Source of the DNA: Aeromonas schubertii
Lineage (GTDB): Bacteria > Pseudomonadota > Gammaproteobacteria > Enterobacterales > Aeromonadaceae
DNA: 64,000 nt
Assembly (NCBI RefSeq): GCF_000820105.1
Contig: NZ_CDDB01000039.1
Span: 134,300-198,299 of the forward strand
Direction: 5' to 3'
Of this stretch, positions 48,479 to 57,821 are shown piece after piece (position 1 is the stretch's first letter; every line of letters begins with the position of its first letter). The notes under the pieces are model-generated. The model ran no database searches and was not told the DNA's origin. It saw only the letters and a list, made by a program, of their open reading frames with translations. Both the position numbers and the translations under genes were made by a program.

Positions 48479-49611
48479 GCCTCTCCCATCAGTTCCCGGC
48501 CGATGAGCCAGCGGCGGATCTCCGAGGTGCCGGCGCCTATCTCGTAGAGCTTGGCATCGCGCAGCAGACGCCCGGTCGGGTAGTCATTGATGTAGCCGTT
48601 GCCTCCCAGCAGCTGGATGGCATCGAGGGCCATCTGGGTGGCGCTCTCGGCGGCGTAGAGGATGGCCGCGGCGCAATCCTTGCGGCTGGTGCGCCCGGCG
48701 TCGCAGTCGCGGGCCACCGAATAGACCAGGGCGCGGGCGCTGGCCAGACGGGTGTACATGTCGGCGAGCTTGCCCTGCACCAGCTGGAACTCGCCGATGG
48801 GCTGGCCAAACTGCTTGCGCTCGCGCACATAGGGGAGCACCACATCCATGCAGGCCTGCATGATGCCAAGGGGGCCGGCGGCGAGCACGATGCGCTCGTA
48901 GTCGAGGCCGCTCATCAGCACCCGCACGCCGCCCCCCAGGGCGCCGAGCAGGTTGGCGGCGGGCACCCGGCATTGGTCGAACACCAGCTCGCAGGTGTTC
49001 GAGCCACGCATGCCGAGCTTGTCGAGCTTCTGGGCGGTGCCAAAGCCCGGGGTGCCCTTCTCCACGATAAAGGCGCTGATCCCCTTGGGGCCGGCGGCCG
49101 GATCTGTCTTGGCGTAGATGACGAACACCTCGGCATCGGGGCCGTTGGTGATCCACATCTTGTTGCCATTGAGAATGAAGTCATCCCCGTCGCGCCGGGC
49201 GGTCAGGCGCATGCTCACCACATCGGAGCCGGCGCCCGGCTCGCTCATGGCCAGTGCCCCCACGTGGCGGCCGCTCACCAGCTCCGGCAGGTACTTGGCT
49301 TTTTGCTCCGGTGTGCCGTGGCGGTGGATCTGGTTGATGCAGAGGTTGGAGTGGGCGCCGTAGGAGAGGCCCACCGAGGCGCTGGCCCGGCTCACCTGCT
49401 CCATCACCATGACGTGGGCGAGATAGCCCAGTGCCACCCCGCCATACTCCTCGGCCACCGTGATGCCGTGCAGTCCCAGCTCGCCGAGCTCGGGCCAGAG
49501 ATCGCGGGGAAACTGGTTGCTCACGTCGATCTCGGCGGCGCGCGGGGCGATCCGCTTCTGGCAGAAGGCTTCCACCTGATCGATCAGGGGGGCGAGGCTG
49601 TCGTCATGCAT
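48475..49611 (-). CDS. liuA: Isovaleryl-CoA dehydrogenase
   Basis: It oxidises isovaleryl-CoA to 3-methylcrotonyl-CoA, passing electrons to ETF. The 378-aa acyl-CoA dehydrogenase has [12 protein letters not shown] (flavin contact) at about 117-128, L-D-Y-E-R at about 240 (the Glu is the catalytic base position of IVD) and the C-terminal Q-L-L-G-G-N-G-Y. It is first in the liu operon, facing the mmsA operon across 155 bases. Confidence 0.96.
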   Translation of the reverse strand: MHDDSLAPLIDQVEAFCQKRIAPRAAEIDVSNQFPRDLWPELGELGLHGITVAEEYGGVALGYLAHVMVMEQVSRASASVGLSYGAHSNLCINQIHRHGTPEQKAKYLPELVSGRHVGALAMSEPGAGSDVVSMRLTARRDGDDFILNGNKMWITNGPDAEVFVIYAKTDPAAGPKGISAFIVEKGTPGFGTAQKLDKLGMRGSNTCELVFDQCRVPAANLLGALGGGVRVLMSGLDYERIVLAAGPLGIMQACMDVVLPYVRERKQFGQPIGEFQLVQGKLADMYTRLASARALVYSVARDCDAGRTSRKDCAAAILYAAESATQMALDAIQLLGGNGYINDYPTGRLLRDAKLYEIGAGTSEIRRWLIGRELMGEA

Positions 49612-49701
49612 GGGTTCTCTCTCCGTGAGTCATGGGGATGGGCGCCCAGAGTGACAGCCGGGTCTGAATGACCCCAACTGGTCCGTCCAATCCAGGGGTA
49701 A

Positions 49702-49719
49702 GTTTACGTTAGCGTAAAC
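49702..49719. promoter_or_regulatory. Probable LiuR operator between the leucine and valine operons
   Basis: A perfect inverted repeat, GTTTACG-ttag-CGTAAAC, with an extra overlapping CGTAAA copy to its right. It lies midway between the divergent starts of liuA and mmsA. The TTACG/CGTAA core fits LiuR sites described for gammaproteobacteria. Confidence 0.75.
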
Positions 49720-49766
49720 GTAAATCAGTTGTTAGTCTAAGGTAAATTTCCATGAGGAGCCCTGCC

Positions 49767-51281
49767 ATGGCCAGTTCGTTATCCCCCCGTTTTGGCGACC
49801 TTCCCCTGCTCATCGGGGGGCACGCCGTGCCGTCCCAAAGCGATCAGTGGTTGCCGGTTCACAGCCCCCTCGATCAGCGCCTGCTGGCGCGCGTGCCCTG
49901 CGCCACCAGCGATGAGGTGGAGCTGGCCATCCAGAGCGCCGCCGAGGCCCAGCGCAGTTGGGGACAGGTACCTGCCCCGGAGCGGGCGCGGGTGATGATG
50001 CGTTTTGCCCACCTGCTCAAGGTGCATCATGACGAGCTGGCCGAGCTGCTGGCCCAGGAGACCGGCAAAACCCTGGCCGACGCCAAGGGGGACGTGTGGC
50101 GCGGCATCGAGGTGGTGGAGCAAGCCTCCGGCATTGCCAGCCAGATGATGGGAGAGACCCTGGGCAACGTGGCCCGCGGAGTGGATGGCCACTCCTGGAT
50201 GCAGCCCCTCGGGGTGTGCGCCGGTGTCACCCCCTTTAACTTCCCGGCCATGATCCCGCTTTGGATGTTTCCGCTCGCCATCGCCTGTGGCAACGGCTTC
50301 GTGCTCAAACCCTCCGAGCAGGATCCCCTCACTCCCATGCGCCTGGCCGAGCTCTTCAAGGAGGCCGGCGCCCCCGATGGCATCCTCAGCGTCATTCACG
50401 GCAGGGGAGAGCAGGTGGATCAGCTCATTACCCATCCTCTCATCAAGGCGGTGAGCTTCGTCGGCTCGGCCCGGGTCGGGGCCCATGTCTACCGCACCGC
50501 CACCCATCACCTCAAGCGGGCCCAGTGCTTCGTCGGCGCCAAGAATCACATGGTGATCCTGCCCGATGCCAACAAGAGCCAGGTGCTGAGCAATCTGGTG
50601 GGGGCCGGGGTCGGCGCCGCCGGCCAGCGCTGCATGGCCATCAGCGTGGCGGTCTTCGTGGGGGCGGCCCGTGACTGGATCCCCGAGCTGGCCGAGGCGT
50701 TTCGCGCGGTGCGCCCGGGCCCCTGGAACGACGAAGGGGCGGCCTATGGCCCCCTCATCAGCCAGGGGGCGAAGGCACGCGTGGCGGGTCTTATCGAGGC
50801 CGGCGTCCGTGAGGGGGCCGAGTGTCTGGTGGATGGGCGCTCGGTGGAGGTGCCCGGCTACCCCGAGGGCAACTGGATGGGGCCTACCCTGTTTCGCGGC
50901 GTGACCACAGAGATGGGGCTCTACCGGGAGGAGATCTTCGGCCCGGTGCTCGCCTGCATGGAGGTGGAGAGCCTGGAGCAGGCCATCGCACTTATCAATG
51001 ACAACCCCTATGGCAACGGCACCTCGCTCTTCACCGGCAGCGGCGCCGCGGCGCGTCACTTCCGCCATGAGGTGGCGGTGGGCCAGGTGGGGATCAACGT
51101 CCCTATCCCGGTGCCGCTCCCCTTCTTTTCGTTCACCGGCTGGCGCGGCTCCTTCTACGGGGATCTCCACGCCTACGGCAAACAGGCGGTGCGCTTCTAT
51201 ACCGAGACCAAGACGGTCACCGAACGCTGGTTCGACGACGAGTCGGCCGCCGGCCCCAATCTCACCATCACCCTGCGCTGA
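49767..51281 (+). CDS. mmsA: Methylmalonate-semialdehyde dehydrogenase (acylating)
   Basis: A 504-aa CoA-acylating aldehyde dehydrogenase that converts methylmalonate semialdehyde to propionyl-CoA, the end of valine degradation. It has [11 protein letters not shown] at about 155, and the catalytic Cys in A-G-Q-R-C-M-A at about 290. I chose the second ATG (49767) because AGGAG sits six to seven bases upstream. The ATG at 49752 would place the ribosome binding site inside the gene. Confidence 0.96.
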   Translation: MASSLSPRFGDLPLLIGGHAVPSQSDQWLPVHSPLDQRLLARVPCATSDEVELAIQSAAEAQRSWGQVPAPERARVMMRFAHLLKVHHDELAELLAQETGKTLADAKGDVWRGIEVVEQASGIASQMMGETLGNVARGVDGHSWMQPLGVCAGVTPFNFPAMIPLWMFPLAIACGNGFVLKPSEQDPLTPMRLAELFKEAGAPDGILSVIHGRGEQVDQLITHPLIKAVSFVGSARVGAHVYRTATHHLKRAQCFVGAKNHMVILPDANKSQVLSNLVGAGVGAAGQRCMAISVAVFVGAARDWIPELAEAFRAVRPGPWNDEGAAYGPLISQGAKARVAGLIEAGVREGAECLVDGRSVEVPGYPEGNWMGPTLFRGVTTEMGLYREEIFGPVLACMEVESLEQAIALINDNPYGNGTSLFTGSGAAARHFRHEVAVGQVGINVPIPVPLPFFSFTGWRGSFYGDLHAYGKQAVRFYTETKTVTERWFDDESAAGPNLTITLR

Positions 51282-51290
51282 GGAGCAGAC

Positions 51291-52448
51291 ATGGACTTTA
51301 GACCCACCGAGGATCAGAGAGCCTTTATGGCGGCAGCGGCCGCCTTCTCCGAGGAGGCCCTGGCCCCCCACGCGGCGCGCTGGGATCGGGAGCATGAGTT
51401 CCCCATCGAGACCATCAAGGGGGCGGCCGAGCTCGGCTTCTGCGGCCTCTACACCACGCCGGATCACGGCGGTCTGGGGCTGCCCCGCCTCGATGCCAGC
51501 CTCATCTTCGAGCAGCTCGCCATGGGCTGCACCTCGACCACCGCCTACCTCACCATCCACAACATGGTGAGCTGGATGCTGGGGCAGTGGTTGCCCGAGG
51601 CGACGGCCGCCGTCTGGGTGCCGCGCCTGGCGAGCGGCGAGCTGCTCGGCTCTTACTGCCTCACCGAGCCGGGGGCAGGATCGGATGCCGCTGCCCTCAA
51701 GACTCGAGCGGTGCGCGAGGGAGAGGAGTACCTCATCGACGGCAGCAAGGTGTTTATCTCGGGGGCAGGCAGCACCGACGTGCTGGTGGTGATGGCCCGC
51801 ACCGGTGGCCCCGGGGCGGGGGGGATCTCCGCCTTCATGGTGCCGGCCGAGACAAGGGGCGTGCGTTACGGCAAGGCCGAGGAGAAGCTCGGCTGGAACA
51901 GCCAACCGACCCGCGAGGTGATCTTCGAAGGGGTCAGGGTGCCTGCCGCCTATCGTCTGGGGCAGGAGGGTGAGGGGTTCAAGTTTGCCATGCAGGCGCT
52001 CGATGGCGGGCGCATCAACATCGCCACCTGCTCGGTGGGAACCGCCCAGCGGGCCCTCGACGACGCGCTCGCCTATGTACGGGAGCGCGAGCAGTTCGGT
52101 CACCCGATCAGCGAATTTCAGAGCGTGCAGTTTCGTCTGGCCGATATGGCGACCGAGCTTGCCGCGGCGCGCCTCCTGGTGCGTCAGGCGGCGGCGAGGC
52201 TCGATGAGGGCTGCCCCGACAAGAGCGCCTGGTGCGCCATGGCCAAACGCTTTGCGACCGACATCGGCTTCAGGATCTGTGACGAGGCGCTGCAACTGTT
52301 CGGTGGCTATGGTTATACCCGCGACTACCCCCTCGAGCGCTATCTGCGCGATACCCGGGTGCATCGCATTCTGGAGGGAACCAACGAGGTGATGCGCCTC
52401 ATTATTGCCCGCCGCCTGCTCAGCGAGCAGGGGCTCAGCCTGGAGTAA
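51291..52448 (+). CDS. Acyl-CoA dehydrogenase, probably isobutyryl-CoA dehydrogenase
   Basis: A 385-aa acyl-CoA dehydrogenase with Y-C-L-T-E-P-G-A-G-S-D-A at about 121-132, the R-E-Q-F-G-H-P-I motif, and catalytic-type Glu in I-L-E-G-T-N-E-V at about 366. Placed between mmsA and the enoyl-CoA hydratase, it most likely makes methacrylyl-CoA from isobutyryl-CoA. 2-Methylbutyryl-CoA is an alternative. It lies nine bases after mmsA. Confidence 0.92.
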   Translation: MDFRPTEDQRAFMAAAAAFSEEALAPHAARWDREHEFPIETIKGAAELGFCGLYTTPDHGGLGLPRLDASLIFEQLAMGCTSTTAYLTIHNMVSWMLGQWLPEATAAVWVPRLASGELLGSYCLTEPGAGSDAAALKTRAVREGEEYLIDGSKVFISGAGSTDVLVVMARTGGPGAGGISAFMVPAETRGVRYGKAEEKLGWNSQPTREVIFEGVRVPAAYRLGQEGEGFKFAMQALDGGRINIATCSVGTAQRALDDALAYVREREQFGHPISEFQSVQFRLADMATELAAARLLVRQAAARLDEGCPDKSAWCAMAKRFATDIGFRICDEALQLFGGYGYTRDYPLERYLRDTRVHRILEGTNEVMRLIIARRLLSEQGLSLE

Positions 52449-52455
52449 ATGCCCC

Positions 52456-53229
52456 ATGATGACAAGGATCCATGTGGAGTATCACGGTCATACCGCCCTG
52501 TTGACCCTGGACCATGCTCCCGCCAATACCCTGACCCTGCACGGATTGCAGGCCCTTACCCACATACTGCAGGAGGTGGCAAGCCGCCCCGAGGTGGTGG
52601 CCCTGGTGTTCTCTGGCAGCGGCGAGAAGTTCTTCTGTGCCGGGGCCGATCTCAAGCAGTTTTCCGGCGATGACAAGGGGCTGGCCCGCGAGGTGGGCGA
52701 GGCCTTTGGCCAGGCCTTCGACGCCCTGGCCGCCTTCCCCGGCGTCACCATTGCCGCCATCAACGGCTTCGCCATGGGGGGCGGTCTCGAGTTGGCGCTC
52801 GCCTGCGACATCCGCATCGCCGAGCAGCAGGCGGTGCTGGCCCTGCCGGAGGCCTCGGTAGGGCTGCTCCCCTGTGCCGGCGGTACCCAGCGCCTCACCG
52901 AGTTGGTGGGGCCGGGCTGGGCCAAGCGGATGATCCTGTGCGGCGAGCGGGTCGATGCGACCCTGGGTTACGAGATTGGGCTGGTGGAGCAGGTGGTGCA
53001 GAGCGGGCACGGGGTCGAGGCGGCCCGGCGCATGGCGGCTCACGCCGCCCAGCAGAGCCCGGCGGCCCTGCGTGCCTGCAAGGGGCTCATCAATCAGGGG
53101 CGTCGTCGTCCCCGTGACGAGGCGCTGCCTTTGGAGCGCGAGGCCTTCCTCGCCCTGTTTGATGACCCCAATCAGCAGGAGGGGGTGCAGGCCTTCCTGG
53201 AAAAACGTCCACCCCGCTGGCACTACTGA
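52456..53229 (+). CDS. Enoyl-CoA hydratase (methacrylyl-CoA hydratase role)
   Basis: A 257-aa crotonase-family protein with F-F-C-A-G-A-D-L-K at about 60-68, M-G-G-G-L-E-L-A-L-A-C-D at about 109-120, and the E-A-S-V-G-L-L-P catalytic Glu region at about 136. In this operon it should hydrate methacrylyl-CoA to 3-hydroxyisobutyryl-CoA. I chose the ATG at 52456 with GGAG ten bases upstream, seven bases after the dehydrogenase stop. Confidence 0.93.
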   Translation: MMTRIHVEYHGHTALLTLDHAPANTLTLHGLQALTHILQEVASRPEVVALVFSGSGEKFFCAGADLKQFSGDDKGLAREVGEAFGQAFDALAAFPGVTIAAINGFAMGGGLELALACDIRIAEQQAVLALPEASVGLLPCAGGTQRLTELVGPGWAKRMILCGERVDATLGYEIGLVEQVVQSGHGVEAARRMAAHAAQQSPAALRACKGLINQGRRRPRDEALPLEREAFLALFDDPNQQEGVQAFLEKRPPRWHY

Positions 53230-53244
53230 GACGAGGAGAGCCTG

Positions 53245-54351
53245 ATGACAGTCCATGTCAGCCATCTGCCCCTGCCCGGGGATCTGTGTATCGGCGTCTT
53301 GACCCTGGATGCCCCCGCCTCCCTCAACGCCCTGAGCCTGCCGATGATCCGGCTCCTGAGCCGGCAGCTCGCCCTGTGGGCTGAGGATCCAAGGGTACGC
53401 GCCGTCTGGCTGGAGGGGGGAGAGAAGGCGTTTTGCGCCGGCGGTGATATCCGCTCCTTCTACCACCTGGCCCAGGAGCAGCCGGTGAGTGTGCTCGGTG
53501 AGTTCGCCGCCGATTTCTTCGAGCAGGAGTACCGCCTCGATCACGCCATTCACACCTATCCCAAGCCCATCCTCTGCCTGGGCCATGGCATCGTCATGGG
53601 CGGCGGTATCGGCCTGTTGGCGGGGGCCCGTTTTCGCATCCTGACCGAGCAGAGCCTGCTCGCCATGCCCGAGGTGAGCATAGGCCTCTACCCGGATGTG
53701 GCCGGCAGCTGGTTCCTGTCACGTATGCCGGGGCGGCTCGGGCTCTGGCTCGGTCTCACCGGGGCCCGCTTTAACGGCAGCGATGCCCTGGCGCTCGGGA
53801 TGGCCGATGCCCTGATCCCGGCGGCGCGCCGCGCTGAGCTCAAGGAGCGGCTGCAGGGGCTGGACTGGCGGCTCGAGGGGGAGGCGCTCGATGAGGCCAT
53901 CTTCGGCCTGCTCGTTCGCCTCGGGGAGGGGATGCCGGCCCCCGAGCCTCTGCTGCTGCCCCACCGGGGGCAGATAGAGGCGCTGCTGGCCGGTCGCTCC
54001 CTCGAGGGGATCCTGGCGCGCCTGTTTGCCGCCGATCTCGCGCCCTGGCCGGCCCTGGCCCAGGCCCAGGCGACGTGCCACGGTGGCAGCCCCATCAGCC
54101 GGGCCATCGCCTGGCAGCAATACGGGCATGCCCGCCACCTGTCGCTGGCCGAGGTGTTTGCCGAGGAGCTCGCCCTCTCGGTCAACTGCGTGCTGGAGGG
54201 GGATTTTCTGGAAGGGGTGCGCGCCCTGCTTATCGACAAGGACAAGTCCCCGTGCTGGCGCTTCGCCAGGCAGAGCGAGGTGCCCGCCGACTGGCTGGCC
54301 GACATGTGGCGCTGGCGCGGCGGGGACAATCCCCTGGCTCAACTTGCCTAA
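53245..54351 (+). CDS. 3-Hydroxyisobutyryl-CoA hydrolase
   Basis: A 368-aa HIBCH-type crotonase-fold hydrolase. It has A-F-C-A-G-G-D-I-R at about 61-69, G-H-G-I-V-M-G-G-G-I-G-L at about 114-125, and P-E-V-S-I-G-L-Y-P-D at about 139-148. It is longer than hydratases, as expected for the family. It releases 3-hydroxyisobutyrate for MmsB. It is 15 bases after the hydratase. Confidence 0.94.
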   Translation: MTVHVSHLPLPGDLCIGVLTLDAPASLNALSLPMIRLLSRQLALWAEDPRVRAVWLEGGEKAFCAGGDIRSFYHLAQEQPVSVLGEFAADFFEQEYRLDHAIHTYPKPILCLGHGIVMGGGIGLLAGARFRILTEQSLLAMPEVSIGLYPDVAGSWFLSRMPGRLGLWLGLTGARFNGSDALALGMADALIPAARRAELKERLQGLDWRLEGEALDEAIFGLLVRLGEGMPAPEPLLLPHRGQIEALLAGRSLEGILARLFAADLAPWPALAQAQATCHGGSPISRAIAWQQYGHARHLSLAEVFAEELALSVNCVLEGDFLEGVRALLIDKDKSPCWRFARQSEVPADWLADMWRWRGGDNPLAQLA

Positions 54352-54360
54352 GGAGAGAGA

Positions 54361-55248
54361 ATGAACATCGCATTTATCGGTCTTGGTAACATGGGTGGCC
54401 CCATGGCCGCCAACCTGGTCCGCGCCGGTCACCGGGTGCGGGTCTACGATCTGCTGGCCGAGCACCTGGCCGAGGCGGCCGCCGCCGGCTGCATCGCGGC
54501 GGCCAGCGCCCGCGAGGCGGTCTCGGACTGTGAGGTAGCCATCACCATGCTGCCGGCGGGACAGCATGTCACCGGCCTCTGGCTCGGCGACGATCTGCTC
54601 GGCGCCCTGCCACCCGGCACCCTGGTCATCGACAGCTCGACCATCGACGTTGCCTCGGCCCGCGCCGTGGGTGAGGCGGCGCGGGCACGCGGGCTGCGCT
54701 TTGTGGATGCGCCTGTCTCAGGTGGCACCGCCGGGGCCCGGGCCGGGACCCTGACCTTCATTATGGGGGGGGAGGCGCCCGACGTGGAGGCCGCCAAGCG
54801 TGTACTCGCGGCCATGGGGCAGAACCTGTTTCACGCAGGCCCCCTTGGCGCCGGTCAGATCGCCAAGATGTGCAACAATATGCTGCTCGCCATCCAGATG
54901 GCGGGCACCGCCGAGGCCCTGGCCCTCGGGGTGAGCGAGGGACTCGATCCCGCCGTGCTTTCGGCCATCATGGGCAAGAGCTCGGGCAATAACTGGTGCC
55001 TGGAGCGCTACAACCCCTGGCCCGGGGTGATGGAGAGTGCCCCGGCGTCACGCGACTATCAGGGGGGCTTCATGACCCGGCTGATGGTCAAGGATCTGGG
55101 ACTGGCCATGGCGTTGGCCGAACACGCCAGGAGACCGGTGCCGCTCGGTGCCGCCGCCCGCAATCTGTTTCAGCTCCACGCCCAATGGGGCAACGAGGCC
55201 CTCGACTTTTCCAGCATTCAACGGCTCTATCGTGGTCCGGAGCATTGA
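54361..55248 (+). CDS. mmsB: 3-Hydroxyisobutyrate dehydrogenase
   Basis: A 295-aa NAD-dependent dehydrogenase giving methylmalonate semialdehyde for MmsA. The Rossmann motif and family signature F-I-G-L-G-N-M-G-G-P-M-A lie at 4-15. Substrate motif D-A-P-V-S-G-G-T-A-G-A at about 119-129. Catalytic Lys in G-Q-I-A-K-M-C-N-N at about 168. It is nine bases after the hydrolase, with AGGAGAGAG before the ATG. Confidence 0.97.
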   Translation: MNIAFIGLGNMGGPMAANLVRAGHRVRVYDLLAEHLAEAAAAGCIAAASAREAVSDCEVAITMLPAGQHVTGLWLGDDLLGALPPGTLVIDSSTIDVASARAVGEAARARGLRFVDAPVSGGTAGARAGTLTFIMGGEAPDVEAAKRVLAAMGQNLFHAGPLGAGQIAKMCNNMLLAIQMAGTAEALALGVSEGLDPAVLSAIMGKSSGNNWCLERYNPWPGVMESAPASRDYQGGFMTRLMVKDLGLAMALAEHARRPVPLGAAARNLFQLHAQWGNEALDFSSIQRLYRGPEH

Positions 55249-55259
55249 GAGGAGTAAGC

Positions 55260-56015
55260 ATGGATATTCATGACAAGCTGATTGCGGTGACCGGTGCCGG
55301 TCGTGGTCTGGGTCGGGCCATCGCCCTGGCGCTGGCCTCTGAAGGGGCCAGAGTGGCGCTGCTTGACGTCAACCGCAGCGATCTTGAGGTGACCCAGGCC
55401 GAGGTGGAGAGTCGGGGAGGGGAGGCGCTGCTGCTGCCCTGCAACGTGGCCGATGAGGCCGAGGTGGAGGGGGCCTTCGCCCGACTCGGCGAACTCGGTT
55501 CCCTCAGCGGGCTTGTCAACTGTGCCGGCATATTGCGCGACGGCCTGCTCATCAAGCGCCGGGATGGTCATCCCCTCGAGAAGCTGTCGCTGGCCCAGTG
55601 GCAGGCGGTCATCGACGTTAACCTCACCGGCACCTTCCTGTGTGGCCGCGAGGCGGCGGCCCTGATGAGCCAGACCGGGGGCGGCGTCATCATCAACGTC
55701 TCCTCCATTGCCCGGGCCGGCAACATGGGCCAGAGCAACTATGCGGCGAGCAAGGCGGGGGTGGCGGCCCTGGTGGTCACCTGGGCCCGTGAGCTGTCGC
55801 GCTATGGTATCCGGGTGATGGGCATAGCCCCCGGGGTGTTTGCCACCGACATGACGGCAGCCATGAAGCCCGAGGCGATGGATCGGATGCGTCAGGCCAT
55901 CCCGGTCGGGCGACTCGGTGAGGCGGCCCAGATCGCCGACACGGTGCGCTTTATCCTTCACAACGACTACCTGAGTGGGCGCATGATCGAGATCGACGGC
56001 GGCCTGCGTCTCTGA
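55260..56015 (+). CDS. SDR-family oxidoreductase of the valine operon
   Basis: A 251-aa short-chain dehydrogenase with T-G-A-G-R-G-L-G at 11-18, N-C-A-G at about 83-86, a catalytic Ser in N-V-S-S-I at about 140, and Y-A-A-S-K at about 155-159. It is FabG-like. In this operon it could oxidise 2-methyl-3-hydroxybutyryl-CoA of isoleucine degradation, an inference from context. The ATG at 55260 has GAGAGGAG upstream and is 11 bases after mmsB; the longer frame overlaps mmsB. Confidence 0.92.
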   Translation: MDIHDKLIAVTGAGRGLGRAIALALASEGARVALLDVNRSDLEVTQAEVESRGGEALLLPCNVADEAEVEGAFARLGELGSLSGLVNCAGILRDGLLIKRRDGHPLEKLSLAQWQAVIDVNLTGTFLCGREAAALMSQTGGGVIINVSSIARAGNMGQSNYAASKAGVAALVVTWARELSRYGIRVMGIAPGVFATDMTAAMKPEAMDRMRQAIPVGRLGEAAQIADTVRFILHNDYLSGRMIEIDGGLRL

Positions 56016-56325
56016 ATGGCCAGCATGGACGGCTGCATGGCCATGCAGCCGTTCTCCATGCCATCTCTTTCTCCAAATTGCAACTGTGTGAAATGTCAGG
56101 GGATCTTGTCTAATTTGACCCCTGTCACAGGCAACCTGTGTCATTTCTGTAAAATTGCGCCCGGTCAAAACCGGATCGATTAGAGGTGATGAACGTTGCG
56201 GCAGGCATAATCATGCAATATAGTTGCCGCCCTTTTCATGGGCCCCGGAGCGGGGTTTGCCTTCTTTAGTGCGAGTGGATTGAATAGGGACGTCAATCGC
56301 TGCCACAGCAAGCAACGGGACAGAG
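56016..56325. other. Intergenic region upstream of the APC transporter
   Basis: It holds a perfect 24-bp palindrome at 56029-56052 (ACGGCTGCATGG and its complement) just after the valine operon, a terminator-like hairpin without a T-run. A second inverted repeat CACAGG-caa-CCTGTG lies at 56126-56140. A TAAAAT -10-like hexamer is at 56150-56155. Confidence 0.6.
56202..56240. promoter_or_regulatory. Possible paired ARG boxes upstream of the transporter
   Basis: 18-mers at 56202-56219 (GCAT....ATGCA core) and 56223-56240 (TTG......TTCA) are 3 bp apart, the ArgR spacing. Each matches only part of the consensus, so this is tentative. Confidence 0.3.
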
Positions 56326-57762
56326 ATGGATAATAAATTGGGTCTTGGCGCCCTCGTCTCCCTGGTCATTGGCTCCATGGTGGGAGCCGGCGTCTTCAGT
56401 CTGCCGCAAAATATCGCCTCCCACGCCGGGGTCGGTGCCATCGCCATCGGCTGGCTCGTCACCGGCCTTGGCATGATCTGCCTGGCCCTGGTCTATCAGT
56501 CGCTCTCCATGCGTCGCCCGGATCTCGACGGCGGCATCTTCAGCTATGCCAAGGCGGGGTTTGGTGACTTCATCGGTTTCAATGCCGCCTGGGGCTACTG
56601 GATCTGCCAACTGCTGGCCAACGTCTCCTATGCCGTGGTGGTCTTCAGCGCCCTGAGCTACTTCTTCGATACCCCGGAACGGGTCATCTTCGGCGATGGC
56701 AACACCCCCGTCGCCATCGTGCTTGCCTCCCTGCTCATCTGGTCGGTGAACGCCCTGGTGCTCAAGGGGGTCAAGATGGCCGCCATGGTCAACGTGGTGA
56801 CCACCATCGCCAAGATGGTGCCCCTCATCGTCTTCTGTGTGGCGATCCTGCTCGCCTTCCACATGGAGACCTTCACTCTCGATATCTGGGGCCAACAGAC
56901 CCCTGAGCTCGGCTCCGTGCTCGAGCAGGTCAAGTCCACCATGAAGGTGACCCTGTGGGTCTTTATCGGCATCGAGGGGGCCGTGGTGGTATCGGCTCGC
57001 GCCCGTCATCGCCGCGACGTGGGACGCGCCACCGTACTGGCCCTGCTCGGCGCCCTGGCCCTCTACGTCATGGTGACCCTGTTCACCCTGGGGGTGATGA
57101 GCCAGCCGGAAGTGGCCGCCCTCAAGAACCCCTCCACCGCCCTGATCCTCGAGAAGGTGGTCGGTCCCTGGGGCGCCTGGCTGATTAACATCGGCCTGGT
57201 GATCTCTGTGATGGGCGCCCTGCTGAGCTGGACCGTACTGGCGGCCGAGGTACCCTATATCGCCGGCAAGACCGGGGTCTTCCCCGAGTGGTTCTCCCGG
57301 GAGAACAAGAACGGCTCGCCCCAGGTGTCGCTCTGGTGCTCGGCTGCCCTGGTGCAGTTCTTCCTCATCGTCATCTACTTCCAGAGCTCCACCTATCTGG
57401 CGCTGGTGAACATCGCCACCGCGGCCGCCCTGGTGCCCTATGTCTTCTCCGGCGCCTATGGCCTCAAACTGGCGCTCTCGGGGCAGACCTATGAGGGGCA
57501 GCCCCATCAGCGCAAGCGCGACATGCTGCTGGCCCTGATCGCCACCGGCTACGGTTGCTGGCTGGTCTATGCGGCGGGGATCGAGTACCTGCTGCTGGTG
57601 GCCCTGCTCTATAGCCCGGGGATCTTCATCTACTGGAAGGCGCGTCAGCATCACGGCCTGCGCGGCATGAACCGCCTCGAGCAGGGGATGACGGCGGCCC
57701 TGCTCGGCTTTGCCGTGCTGGCCTTCTACAAGGTGATGGACGGTACCATTCCCCTCAATTAA
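56326..57762 (+). CDS. APC-family basic amino acid antiporter (ArcD/YdgI-like)
   Basis: A 478-aa inner-membrane protein with 12 to 13 helices. The first helix signature I-G-S-M-V-G-A-G-V-F-S-L-P-Q-N at about 15-29 and R-R-P-D-L-D-G-G-I-F-S-Y-A-K resemble arginine:ornithine and lysine antiporters (2A0302 subfamily). The exact substrate is not certain, and no arginine deiminase genes are in the window. It ends in a terminator. Confidence 0.88.
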   Translation: MDNKLGLGALVSLVIGSMVGAGVFSLPQNIASHAGVGAIAIGWLVTGLGMICLALVYQSLSMRRPDLDGGIFSYAKAGFGDFIGFNAAWGYWICQLLANVSYAVVVFSALSYFFDTPERVIFGDGNTPVAIVLASLLIWSVNALVLKGVKMAAMVNVVTTIAKMVPLIVFCVAILLAFHMETFTLDIWGQQTPELGSVLEQVKSTMKVTLWVFIGIEGAVVVSARARHRRDVGRATVLALLGALALYVMVTLFTLGVMSQPEVAALKNPSTALILEKVVGPWGAWLINIGLVISVMGALLSWTVLAAEVPYIAGKTGVFPEWFSRENKNGSPQVSLWCSAALVQFFLIVIYFQSSTYLALVNIATAAALVPYVFSGAYGLKLALSGQTYEGQPHQRKRDMLLALIATGYGCWLVYAAGIEYLLLVALLYSPGIFIYWKARQHHGLRGMNRLEQGMTAALLGFAVLAFYKVMDGTIPLN

Positions 57763-57773
57763 CAGGCACCATG

Positions 57774-57802
57774 ACGGGATGGCTCTACGCCATCCCGTTT
57801 TG
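57774..57802 (+). terminator. Rho-independent terminator after the APC transporter
   Basis: ACGGGATGGC pairs with GCCATCCCGT around TCTAC, followed by TTTTG. It contains the ATG at 57771-57773 only at its edge and shows that the next gene starts later. Confidence 0.85.
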
Positions 57803-57821
57803 TTATGAGCAAGGAATTCTT

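Noticed and set aside
49779-52457. 892-codon open frame on the minus strand opposite mmsA and the acyl-CoA dehydrogenase
   Set aside because: High GC leaves the antisense frame open. The plus-strand proteins carry clear family motifs and the antisense one does not.
56293-57654. 453-codon minus-strand frame opposite the APC transporter
   Set aside because: His/Asp/Gly-rich antisense translation of membrane helices, a typical shadow.
57771-57821. ATG at 57771 as the start of the TauE-like gene
   Set aside because: The sequence right after it is the stem of a rho-independent terminator. The ATG at 57822 has a ribosome binding site.
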